Assembly (NCBI GenBank): GCA_035317825.1
Contig: DATHGB010000015.1
Coordinates: 1 to 64,000 of the forward strand
Reading direction: 5' to 3'
DNA: 64,000 nucleotides
Source of the DNA: Candidatus Saccharimonadales bacterium
GTDB taxonomy: Bacteria > Patescibacteriota > Saccharimonadia > Saccharimonadales > Saccharimonadaceae
Position numbers and translations under genes: made by a program. Each line of letters starts with the position of its first letter. Position 1 is the stretch's first letter. Positions 42,151-49,926 of this stretch are shown here, one piece after another. The notes beneath the pieces were generated by a model, which saw only the letters and a program-made list of their open reading frames with translations, did no database searches and had not been told where the DNA came from.

Positions 42151-42495
42151 GTGAACGAAGAAGTTACTCAATATATACAAAAGAGTCAACCGTGGCAGCA
42201 AGATGTTTGCCAATCGCTTCGCAAAATGATAATGCAAGTTATACCAGATGCCGAAGAGCGATTACAGTACGGCAAGCCGCATTATCTGAAAAACGGTCAT
42301 TATGCCGCGGTCATTCATGTCGGTAAAGACACGGTGGCATTCATGGTGTTTAATGCATCTAACGTTGCTGAAATAAAAGGCTTGCTACGATCCATGGGCA
42401 ACGGTGAGCGCAAAACGGTTGATATTACCGAAGGCCAAAGCGTTAACTACGTACAGCTTGCCAACATACTACGGCAAGCAAGCAGCACCCTGTAA
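42151..42495 (+). CDS. DUF1801/YdhG-like protein
   Basis: 114 aa, GTG start after AAAGGGGA. Pattern QPWQQDVCQSLRKMIMQVIPDAEERLQYGKP-type (here cited only in part) with YGKPHYLKNGHYAAVIHVGK is typical of the small iron-chaperone-like/DUF1801 fold. It is common in bacteria and of uncertain function. It lies 15 nt after the EEP gene and shares its transcript. A clear terminator follows, so this cassette has two genes and its own transcription end, unlike other cassettes. Confidence 0.8.
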   Translation: MNEEVTQYIQKSQPWQQDVCQSLRKMIMQVIPDAEERLQYGKPHYLKNGHYAAVIHVGKDTVAFMVFNASNVAEIKGLLRSMGNGERKTVDITEGQSVNYVQLANILRQASSTL

Positions 42496-42520
42496 GGGAT
42501 AGTTCGGATAGCGCGTAAGG

Positions 42521-42557
42521 GTGGCACTTAATGCATGGGCGTGAGTGTCACTTTTTT
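42521..42557 (+). terminator. Intrinsic terminator after the DUF1801 gene
   Basis: GTGGCACT (42521-42528) pairs with AGTGTCAC (42544-42551) with one G-U, followed by six T. The 42558-42639 stretch after it holds nothing I can identify. Confidence 0.85.
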
Positions 42558-42639
42558 CGTGTCATAGAGAAGCATTGTCAGGAGATGTATTTTGCAGAAT
42601 CGGTTCTTTCTAGAGAGCGTAGGCTAGACTGAAGTTTTA

Positions 42640-42742
42640 GGATAATCGCGCCTACTACCATAGGCTTCCTAGTTTAAAAGGTAGGTGAGTTACGCTCATT
42701 ATGTCGATAGAAAGTGAACCCGTAGCATCATTACGACAGAGA
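42640..42742. repeat. Array repeat, copy 7 (most diverged)
   Basis: GATAATCGCGCCTACTACC and AAAAGGTAGGTGAGTTACGC correspond to copy 4 with many changes; TATGTCGATAGAAAGTGAAC is the shared variant. It is the right edge of the array before the last cassette. Confidence 0.75.
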
Positions 42743-42749
42743 TAGACGA

Positions 42750-42778
42750 TTGACAAAATGATATTTTTGTGCTAAATT
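42750..42778 (+). promoter_or_regulatory. Cassette promoter 7
   Basis: TTGACA (42750-42755), 17 nt ending GTGC, TAAATT (42773-42778), A-rich leader. Confidence 0.85.
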
Positions 42779-42808
42779 AAGTATAAATCATTCATAAAAT
42801 AAATACGT

Positions 42809-44140
42809 ATGTCGCTCGATACCTTACCACCCCAACCTTATCCTCAATCTCCTAGGCATTCTAGTGAGAATTATTCCGGCCAAACGACTAACAGGGAACG
42901 AATAAACCAACTTGAACTTAGCAGTGCTTTAGAAGATTTTGCAATTATGCGCGGCAAGCGCAAACTTGGTCTAAATAGAATATATACTGACGCTGAAAAA
43001 GAAGCAGCGGGCCTTGAGACGATGATGCCGAACTATGCCTTGCTAAGAAACGTCAAAGAACGTAAACAGCAAGGCGAAACATCGGGCACGATAGGTGTCC
43101 CTGTCGCTATTCTTACCGAAAATCCTGATACGCTTGCTGATGTTATAGAAAAGGTGAGTGCAACAGCAGAGAGTTCTGTTGATGTAGTCGTGTGGGCAAA
43201 TGCAAAATATTCGTCAGACAATGAAGATGAGGTCAAGGCCGAAGCCCAGCGGAACTACGATTATTTGGTAGATAAGCTGCAAAAAATAGATAATGACGAC
43301 CTAAGAATTCAGGGCGGACTACAAATTTTACCGGAAGACGAGTTGTTTATGAGCGTAATTCGCTCAAATTATATGGACGCTATTGCGATTGACAGTGTCA
43401 AGCAAGGCTATGGATTTGATCATCCTATCTTGTGGGTAGATGCTGACACGACATTCATCTCTAAAGGTGTCGTTCGCAACATTGCCTCGAGCGTGCGGAA
43501 TCATGACGCGTATATTGTTCATGCGAATTCATTGCTGACAGTCGACTGGGCTAGCGGCAGACCCTTAGGCGAGCTAGATGATGCGACGAAGGCCGTGGCT
43601 GTTAACGAAATTCGCCGCCGTCAGCTATACAGAGAGGATGACCCAGATAAATTTCCAGGAGCGTATATAGAAGAATCTGGTTTTGCATTTGCTCTTGGTA
43701 TTTATCTAAAAACAGATGGTGTTAAAACTTCTACGGCTATAAACGAGTCAGGATGGATCGTCGAAAATATAGTCGCTAACGAAATAATAGATGGACCTAT
43801 GTTTCCTGAAAGACTACAAGGTCACGATAAAAAAACTAACATGTTTAAGTTAATACGATCTGCAAAACTAGGTACGTCAGCTCGTAGACACTATGAATTA
43901 GCTAAGGAGTCTGGAGCTACAGCGCTAGAAGATTCTGATGGATCGGGATACGAAGACACGTTTACTGATATAAAAAAGAACGATGCAAATCCTACTATTA
44001 CGGCTAAGGAGATGGGGGATATCTGGAGAAAGAAGATTGCTTACCTTGAGAAACTAAAATCCTACGATCCTTTGACGGAACGATCTGTACGAGCGACAAA
44101 GACAGCGAGTGCATTACTCGGGCGATACTTTAAGGGTTAA
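42809..44140 (+). CDS. GT-A-type glycosyltransferase-like cassette protein
   Basis: 443 aa. VPVAILTENPDTLADVIEKV starts a Rossmann-like nucleotide-sugar domain, VDVVVWANAKYSS is the next strand, and ILWVDADTTFIS holds a D-x-D (D211, D213) that would bind metal and sugar nucleotide. Later LPEDELF and WIVENIVANEI fit the acceptor half. The first 35 residues are Pro/Ser-rich (MSLDTLPPQPYPQS); their DNA resembles the start of the 36181 gene. Cytosolic by sequence. It may glycosylate a protein or small molecule as an effector, or a surface glycan. Confidence 0.75.
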   Translation: MSLDTLPPQPYPQSPRHSSENYSGQTTNRERINQLELSSALEDFAIMRGKRKLGLNRIYTDAEKEAAGLETMMPNYALLRNVKERKQQGETSGTIGVPVAILTENPDTLADVIEKVSATAESSVDVVVWANAKYSSDNEDEVKAEAQRNYDYLVDKLQKIDNDDLRIQGGLQILPEDELFMSVIRSNYMDAIAIDSVKQGYGFDHPILWVDADTTFISKGVVRNIASSVRNHDAYIVHANSLLTVDWASGRPLGELDDATKAVAVNEIRRRQLYREDDPDKFPGAYIEESGFAFALGIYLKTDGVKTSTAINESGWIVENIVANEIIDGPMFPERLQGHDKKTNMFKLIRSAKLGTSARRHYELAKESGATALEDSDGSGYEDTFTDIKKNDANPTITAKEMGDIWRKKIAYLEKLKSYDPLTERSVRATKTASALLGRYFKG

Positions 44141-44221
44141 GCCTGATATATCTACGTTGTTCGTACTGAATAATTCGCCCGGTATTCATCGGTCAATATG
44201 CTATCATAGAGCATAAGAAGT

Positions 44222-44752
44222 ATGAACGAAGATAAAACGACCGGTAAAGATATGGGCGTCATCACTGGCGGGTCTAAACGTGCATCAAAAAAACTTTGGC
44301 TAAAGATTGTTATTATTTTACTTATTCTTGTTTTGGCAGGCCTAGCCGCATGGTGGTTCGTGAATCAAAAAGGAAGTTATCTGGATATTAGCCACCTGAA
44401 TTCGGATAACGTGCGCGTTAAACAGGCTCAGGATTTGGCAAAGCAATCAGTACCCCAGGATGCCAAGGAGCGCGCAGTTTATTATGCGACAATCGCAACC
44501 GACCTCCAGGCGGGTAATGAAAATATTTATGCGGAACGTTTTCTACTGACCGCACAAAAGGTGGCTGATGAAAATGATCTGGATCTCAAAGATTACCGCT
44601 ATTATGTCGGATTGATTGATATATACAAGGCGCTTCATAATGATGCAAAAGCCGAGGAATACAGCCAAAAAGAGCAAAAATTTCTTGAAGCGAATTACTC
44701 CAAAGAAGTATTAGAACAAATGAAAGAGGCGCAACCTGATGAGCCGCGTTAA
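44222..44752 (+). CDS. Membrane-anchored helical-repeat protein upstream of the surface protein
   Basis: 176 aa. Cytoplasmic basic N-terminus, one transmembrane helix at about 27-48 (IVIILLILVLAGLAAWWFV), then an outer domain of paired helices (AVYYATIATDLQAGNENIYAERF, cited here only as a TPR-like pattern). Its end overlaps the next gene by 14 nt, so the two are coupled, and it may help export or anchor that protein. TATCAT at 44202 is a possible -10. No catalytic site. Confidence 0.75.
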   Translation: MNEDKTTGKDMGVITGGSKRASKKLWLKIVIILLILVLAGLAAWWFVNQKGSYLDISHLNSDNVRVKQAQDLAKQSVPQDAKERAVYYATIATDLQAGNENIYAERFLLTAQKVADENDLDLKDYRYYVGLIDIYKALHNDAKAEEYSQKEQKFLEANYSKEVLEQMKEAQPDEPR

Positions 44753-47135
44753 AACTACAGGAATCCTTGTCGGTGTAGCAGCATTCTTATTGACGGGAGT
44801 GTCGGCTATGCTTTTGACGCACACTGCATATGCCGCGACCTGGCAAGGTCCAATGAAATTTGATAATACGGGAGTTGAGTATATTCGTAACGGTAGCGCT
44901 GCTGCCTATGGAGATAGTTATCCAAACGCCTCGCGTCAGATGGAATATGTTGTTTCATACGATGACTTCACCCGGATTAACCAGACGGACATCCTGGTCT
45001 ACATGCCAACTAGATATGGAACAATCCAGATCGTGAACAAAGATTTGTGCGTAAATACACAGACATCTATTGCGAACAGTGACGCGAATTATGCGCCGAA
45101 CATGCCGGCAGGAACACCGGCGACTGAGTACCGGTTAATACGGCCCGACGGCGTGTCGATAAGGTTCGCCCAAGGATATTGGGACTATAGCGGAGCGGGT
45201 GCATGTGCGACTCACGCCCTGAATATGGTAGCTAACAGCCCGCTTGCTGATTCGGTGCAGCTAGATCCAGATACGGGTATGTACAAGTATCGAATCCGCG
45301 CCAACGCGGTTCTAGGTGGTGCGGGTGGTGAGTTTGCGAACGGTTTTAAAATTGTAGCGCCAGCCGGATCTTACATTAGCCAGGACAGCAACACGGCGGC
45401 GTCAAGTTTTGGATTGCAGCCATCTTATCCTATACCGGGCAATAATCCCGTGACGCCAAATCCACCCAATCCTTTCCGGGTATATACCGATATTGATATT
45501 CCTTTTGGGCCCGACTGTAGCCTGGCTGCAGGGATTAGCCGCAGGGAAACATTTGATATATATGACGCTGATAACAACGGAAATTATGACGTGCAGCCAC
45601 AACCATTTAGCGTACAGCTACTTAGGCATAACCGTGCAACGGGCGCGTACATTGGTACGGTAGACCTCAATTTAGCCTCAGGCGCCGCGACGCAGATTGC
45701 TCCGATTGCTAATAATGTCTGGAGGCCAACGGGCGCTAGCCAGGCGACAACCAGATTTTCATTCACGGCTAATGGGAGTGAAATATATAAACTGCGCATC
45801 TATAACCTGTACTATGACAACACGTTACAGTTCAAAATTCCATTTGATAACATCTTCTTCTTTCGGCAGTGCCAGACAGCGCTCACTTCGACAGTCCGGC
45901 CGAATGTCACATTGTCACCTGATATTGCAATGCCTGGCCAAACATTAACGGGGACATCCTCGATTACCTATGTGGGCGCGATGAATAGTCCCGCGCAAGT
46001 GGATGCCAGGCGGCTGGTGTGGTCCGATACTAATCGGAATGGCAGATATGATGCGGGTGAGCGTATTCATGTTGACGATAGGAGGAATGGTTTGACTATT
46101 CCGGCGGGCGGGTTTAATTTCCCCGCATGGTCAGCTGCAGCCGATCCGGCAATTTACGGTAGCAGAGTGTGTTTAGGCGTGTTTTTGACTAACCCCAGCC
46201 CTACGACGCGCACTACGCCCGTACCTCCGAATGATATCGAATGTTCCGAAATCGCAAGAAAACCAAAATTGCAGGTGTGGGGCGGGGATATAAGAGTACG
46301 CGGCACTGCTACGACACCTGGAAAAATAGAAACGAGCGTCAGTCCATTTGATGCGAATCAATATGGTAGCTGGGGCGAGTATGGAGTGATCGCGACAGGA
46401 TCAATCGCTGGATTTGCGTCAGGATCAGGACTGAATAATGGCACGCCAAGCCAGGCTTTTACATGGAATTTACTTACTTTTGCTAACAGGGATAACAGCG
46501 GGGCGGCGAGTTATGGATCGTTTACGCTTCCTCCGTCCGTTGCGTTATCTGCCCAGTTCATGGCCGCTCCTTCTGCGGGCGCACCGAATAGTAATTTAGG
46601 ATCTCTTGCAAGCGGAACGTACAATACGGCGAACTTAACAATCAACGCGAGTACCATCGGACAACAAGCCGGCAAGGGAAAGAAGATAGTTATTAGAGCA
46701 ACTGGAACGGTGACGATTACTGGGGATATTACCTATCAGGGTGTCGCGGGTGATACATTTAATAACATAAATCAAATACCTCAGGTGGTGATTATTGCGA
46801 ACAAGATCGACATAAGAGGTTCGGCTGGACGAATTGACGCATGGCTGCTGACTACCGGGGCGACGGGTGCGATTAATACCTGTATCGATGTTGCCTTAGC
46901 CGCACCGCTTAATTCGACGATTTGCCCTAATAGGCTGACGGTGAACGGACCGGTTGAAACCGCGCATCTATACCTACGACGTACCGGAGGCTCTGGCTCG
47001 ACCGCAGCGACCGCTGGTGACCCGGCAGAGGTATTTAACTTACGAGGCGACGCCTACGTATGGGGACGTACCCAGGCAGCGCAGAACGGCAAAGCGCAAA
47101 CCGTCTACTCTAAAGAGTTACCACCTCGCTTTTAG
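44739..47135 (+). CDS. Large secreted surface protein with calcium-loop motifs
   Basis: 798 aa. Signal peptide with an AYA cut near residue 32 (LLTHTAYA then ATWQG). The mature protein is beta-rich and Asn/Thr/Ala-rich with few Lys. Two EF-hand or dockerin-like loops occur: DADNNGNYD (about 45562) and DTNRNGRYDAGE (about 46026, all loop positions matched). A late region (AGKGKKIVIRATGTVTITGD and onward) looks like beta-solenoid repeats. It is encoded just before pilM and coupled to a membrane protein, so a pilus-associated adhesin or surface layer is plausible. There is no LPxTG anchor; the C-terminus is PPRF. Confidence 0.75.
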   Translation: MSRVKTTGILVGVAAFLLTGVSAMLLTHTAYAATWQGPMKFDNTGVEYIRNGSAAAYGDSYPNASRQMEYVVSYDDFTRINQTDILVYMPTRYGTIQIVNKDLCVNTQTSIANSDANYAPNMPAGTPATEYRLIRPDGVSIRFAQGYWDYSGAGACATHALNMVANSPLADSVQLDPDTGMYKYRIRANAVLGGAGGEFANGFKIVAPAGSYISQDSNTAASSFGLQPSYPIPGNNPVTPNPPNPFRVYTDIDIPFGPDCSLAAGISRRETFDIYDADNNGNYDVQPQPFSVQLLRHNRATGAYIGTVDLNLASGAATQIAPIANNVWRPTGASQATTRFSFTANGSEIYKLRIYNLYYDNTLQFKIPFDNIFFFRQCQTALTSTVRPNVTLSPDIAMPGQTLTGTSSITYVGAMNSPAQVDARRLVWSDTNRNGRYDAGERIHVDDRRNGLTIPAGGFNFPAWSAAADPAIYGSRVCLGVFLTNPSPTTRTTPVPPNDIECSEIARKPKLQVWGGDIRVRGTATTPGKIETSVSPFDANQYGSWGEYGVIATGSIAGFASGSGLNNGTPSQAFTWNLLTFANRDNSGAASYGSFTLPPSVALSAQFMAAPSAGAPNSNLGSLASGTYNTANLTINASTIGQQAGKGKKIVIRATGTVTITGDITYQGVAGDTFNNINQIPQVVIIANKIDIRGSAGRIDAWLLTTGATGAINTCIDVALAAPLNSTICPNRLTVNGPVETAHLYLRRTGGSGSTAATAGDPAEVFNLRGDAYVWGRTQAAQNGKAQTVYSKELPPRF

Positions 47136-47194
47136 ACAATCTTTCCAAAAGCCCTTGCTTCGGAGCGTACCGCTTATGTATAATGAAAAGCAAT

Positions 47195-48241
47195 ATGGCA
47201 TTACTAAAAGGCGTGGGCGACTTCTTTGCACTTGATATAGGTACCAATGCGGTACGTGTTGTGCAGTTAAGTAACAGCGGTCAAGATACTTGGACGCTTC
47301 TTCACTACGGATACGCGCCAGTTGATCTAAAAACGACAAGTGCAAGCTCTAAAGAGTCAGAACGCCGCCTAGGCGAGATTATTATGACTGCAGTGGGGCA
47401 GAGCGGCATCAAAACGAAGGACGTTGTGATTGGGCTTCCATCCCAAAAAACATTCACAACCGTTATTGACGTTCCCGTCATGCCGGAAGCCGAACTGAAA
47501 AGTACGATCAAATACCAAATTGACCAATACATCCCAATGGCAATTGACGAAGCAAAGGTTGATTGGGTTCTTCTGGGACAATCCGCACATAACCCGCAGC
47601 AACAAGAAGTCCTTCTTGCAAGCACGGCCAACAGTTATGCCGAAGAACGTCTGGAATTTATCGAAGGGCTTGGACTAAATGTTATTGCCGCCGAACCTGA
47701 CCCGATTGCAATGGTCCGATCGCTGCTCCCAACCGGTATTCAGGATGCGCGTTTGATTATTGATGTCGGTGAACTCTCGACTAACTTAGTAGTAACCTTT
47801 GGTGATGCGCCACGTTTGGTCCGTACGATCCCTACGGGACTTCATTCGCTCGTCAAGGCTGCCGTTCAAAACCTGAACGTTGAGGAAGACCAGGCGCGCC
47901 AGTTTATTCTAAAGTTCGGTCTAGCTCCCGATCGTCTAGAAGGACAGGTGTACCACGCTGTCGAAAGCGTTCTCGAAGGGTTCGCGGCTGAACTCACGAA
48001 ATCGATTAAGTTTTTCCAGACACGTTACCCGAATACGCCAGTAGGCGGTATTTTGCTGGCTGGATACGCAAGTGTCGTGCCTAAATTTGGTGAATACGTT
48101 AGTTCAAAAACGAGTGTTCAGTCCGTACCTGCAAATCCATGGCAAAAAGTTCGCGTTCAGCAGTCAGACCAACAGCAACTTGCGGCAATCGCGACTGAAT
48201 TTGCAACGGTGGTTGGCCTCGCGCAACGGAGGAACAAGTAA
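47195..48241 (+). CDS. pilM: Type IV pilus assembly protein PilM
   Basis: 348 aa actin-fold cytoplasmic protein that binds the N-terminus of PilN. FALDIGTNAVRVVQL is the first phosphate loop, IIDVGELSTNLVV the second and GGILLAGYASVVP the third. Start 47195 is used because the earlier ATG at 47183 lies inside the TATAAT (47179-47184); this gives a 3-4 nt leader. First gene of the pilus motor operon; it shares a base with pilN (TAATG). Confidence 0.95.
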   Translation: MALLKGVGDFFALDIGTNAVRVVQLSNSGQDTWTLLHYGYAPVDLKTTSASSKESERRLGEIIMTAVGQSGIKTKDVVIGLPSQKTFTTVIDVPVMPEAELKSTIKYQIDQYIPMAIDEAKVDWVLLGQSAHNPQQQEVLLASTANSYAEERLEFIEGLGLNVIAAEPDPIAMVRSLLPTGIQDARLIIDVGELSTNLVVTFGDAPRLVRTIPTGLHSLVKAAVQNLNVEEDQARQFILKFGLAPDRLEGQVYHAVESVLEGFAAELTKSIKFFQTRYPNTPVGGILLAGYASVVPKFGEYVSSKTSVQSVPANPWQKVRVQQSDQQQLAAIATEFATVVGLAQRRNK

Positions 48242-48966
48242 TGATTGAAATTAACCTTGTCCCCGACGTTAAACAAGAACTCATTAAAGCTCAGCGTGTA
48301 CGCGCCGGCGTTATCTCGATGGCGATTGTTGTTGGAATCGCGGCGGTTGGCATTGTTGTCGTACTTGCGTTATGGGTATTTGCCGTTCAGACTGCAAGAA
48401 GCGTGATCAGTGACGGTACTATTAAAAGCGAAAGCCAAAAACTAAGTAGTATACCAGATATTTCAAACACGCTGACTATCCAGAACCAATTAGCGCAATT
48501 ATCAAAAATGCACGATGACAAGCACATCGACTCACGTATCTTCGATATTTTAGCGACTATTAATCCGCCAGAACCAAACACCGTGGCAATAACCAATCTC
48601 GTTCTTGATTCAAGTGCCAATACGATTAAAGTCGAAGCACAAGCAAAAAACGGCTATCCAGCACTAGAGGTATTTAAAAAGACAATTGCAGCAACGACTT
48701 TCCAGTTCGCGAAAGATGGAAGTAACCAGTCAATTCCACTCGCAAGCGAAATAAGTGACAGTGACCGCAGTTATGGCGAAGATGCAAGTGGAACAAAAGT
48801 GCTACGATTCGCTTTAACATTCACGTATTCTCCAGAATTATTCTCGCGACTTTCCCAAGACGCTAAGATTGTGGCGCCAACAAAGACGAATGTAACGGAT
48901 TCATTCCTGGGCGTGCCAACCAGTTTGTTCACGCAAAAAGCTAGTGACACCGAGGAGGATAACTAA
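48241..48966 (+). CDS. pilN: Type IV pilus protein PilN
   Basis: 241 aa. Starts MIEINLVPDVKQE, the INLLP-type motif that docks in PilM, then one transmembrane helix (about 25-48) and a periplasm-equivalent ferredoxin-like domain. It ends in acidic residues. Overlaps pilM by 1 nt and precedes pilO by 1 nt, as in most pilus operons. Confidence 0.9.
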   Translation: MIEINLVPDVKQELIKAQRVRAGVISMAIVVGIAAVGIVVVLALWVFAVQTARSVISDGTIKSESQKLSSIPDISNTLTIQNQLAQLSKMHDDKHIDSRIFDILATINPPEPNTVAITNLVLDSSANTIKVEAQAKNGYPALEVFKKTIAATTFQFAKDGSNQSIPLASEISDSDRSYGEDASGTKVLRFALTFTYSPELFSRLSQDAKIVAPTKTNVTDSFLGVPTSLFTQKASDTEEDN

Positions 48967-48967
48967 T

Positions 48968-49675
48968 ATGGCAACTGGCGACACTGCTCTTCGTAAACGT
49001 CAACAAATCGCGAATGCCAACCGCATGATGTTCTTGTGGGTGGCTGCCGTATCGGTGGTTGTCGGCATTGCGGCAGTTCTATCGTTATTCCTTGTGCAAA
49101 AAGCATTGTTTAATGAAAAAGTCCTCGCTGAAAAAGATAAAACCGCCTCAACGCTGGTCAAGAATAACAAAGCCATCGACGAGTTAAAGAACCAAGTACG
49201 CGTGCTGAATACCAACCAGGCGCTGAAAGATTCAATGGCACCTGGCGAGACACAGCCTGTTCAGGTGGTTCTGGATGCGCTTCCTTCCGAAGCAAACTCA
49301 TCAGCGCTCGGCGCTTCGCTCCAGGAAAAGTTCTTGAATGATGGGGCACTAAAGCTTGAATCATTGAATGTTGACCCGGTTGTGGGAGTTGAATCACAAT
49401 CGGATCAAAACGTCCAGGACGCTTCGGCAAGTAGCACAGAGGCTGTGGTTGGTCAGAAACAGATTACTTTCCGCTTTGCAGTCAGTACCGACTTAGCTAA
49501 CGCGAATGCCCTAAAAGACCTTTTGCAGCGCATGGAACGTTCAATCCGCACAATTGATATCACGTCGCTTACCGTAGAAACACAGGGCGCTCGGCTTGTA
49601 CTCACCGTTGAAGGACATGCCTTCTACGAACCAGCAAAATCAGTAGAACTAAAAGATAAGACGGTAAAGCCATGA
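48968..49675 (+). CDS. pilO: Type IV pilus protein PilO-like
   Basis: 235 aa. Short basic N-terminus, transmembrane helix at about 22-45 (MFLWVAAVSVVVGIAAVLSL), coiled region and a small alpha/beta domain. Start 48968 follows a strong GAGGAGG. Pairs with PilN to align the inner-membrane platform. The identity rests on order and topology because PilO sequences diverge quickly. Overlaps the next gene by 4 nt (ATGA). Confidence 0.8.
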   Translation: MATGDTALRKRQQIANANRMMFLWVAAVSVVVGIAAVLSLFLVQKALFNEKVLAEKDKTASTLVKNNKAIDELKNQVRVLNTNQALKDSMAPGETQPVQVVLDALPSEANSSALGASLQEKFLNDGALKLESLNVDPVVGVESQSDQNVQDASASSTEAVVGQKQITFRFAVSTDLANANALKDLLQRMERSIRTIDITSLTVETQGARLVLTVEGHAFYEPAKSVELKDKTVKP

Positions 49676-49914
49676 AAAAATCAGATATAGCAATGATCAT
49701 CCTTATCGCTTCAATCAGTGTCTTGATCGCGTACTTTGTTGCCAAGGCTGTACTTGGTGATGTGCAAAACGAATCCGTCAAAGTGAAAACTACCGAACCA
49801 ATTACATCGGAAGTTACCGAACCAGACAAGACGGTATTTAATACTAACGCCATAAACCCAACGGTTGAGGTCATTATTGGTGGTGACGGACAATCTGCGG
49901 GCAGTCAACCATAG
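49672..49914 (+). CDS. Small single-pass membrane protein of the pilus operon
   Basis: 80 aa. Transmembrane helix at about 6-28 (IAMIILIASISVLIAYFVA), then a Thr/Glu/Pro-rich outer stretch. It sits where pilP occurs in double-membrane bacteria, but it is far too short and lacks the PilP domain that binds a secretin, which agrees with the absence of pilQ. It may be a reduced linker to the wall. Coupled to pilO by ATGA overlap. Confidence 0.75.
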   Translation: MKKSDIAMIILIASISVLIAYFVAKAVLGDVQNESVKVKTTEPITSEVTEPDKTVFNTNAINPTVEVIIGGDGQSAGSQP

Positions 49915-49926
49915 GGCGCTACTGAT

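Noticed and set aside
34677-42742. CRISPR array or satellite repeat
   Set aside because: Repeats are about 70-127 bp and imperfect, and the intervals are full genes of 0.2-2.5 kb, so spacers and cas genes are absent.
31655-44140. Classical integron or integrative element
   Set aside because: No integrase, attC-type folded sites, transfer genes or phage genes lie in the interval; the only tyrosine recombinase is the core-like Xer at 59352.
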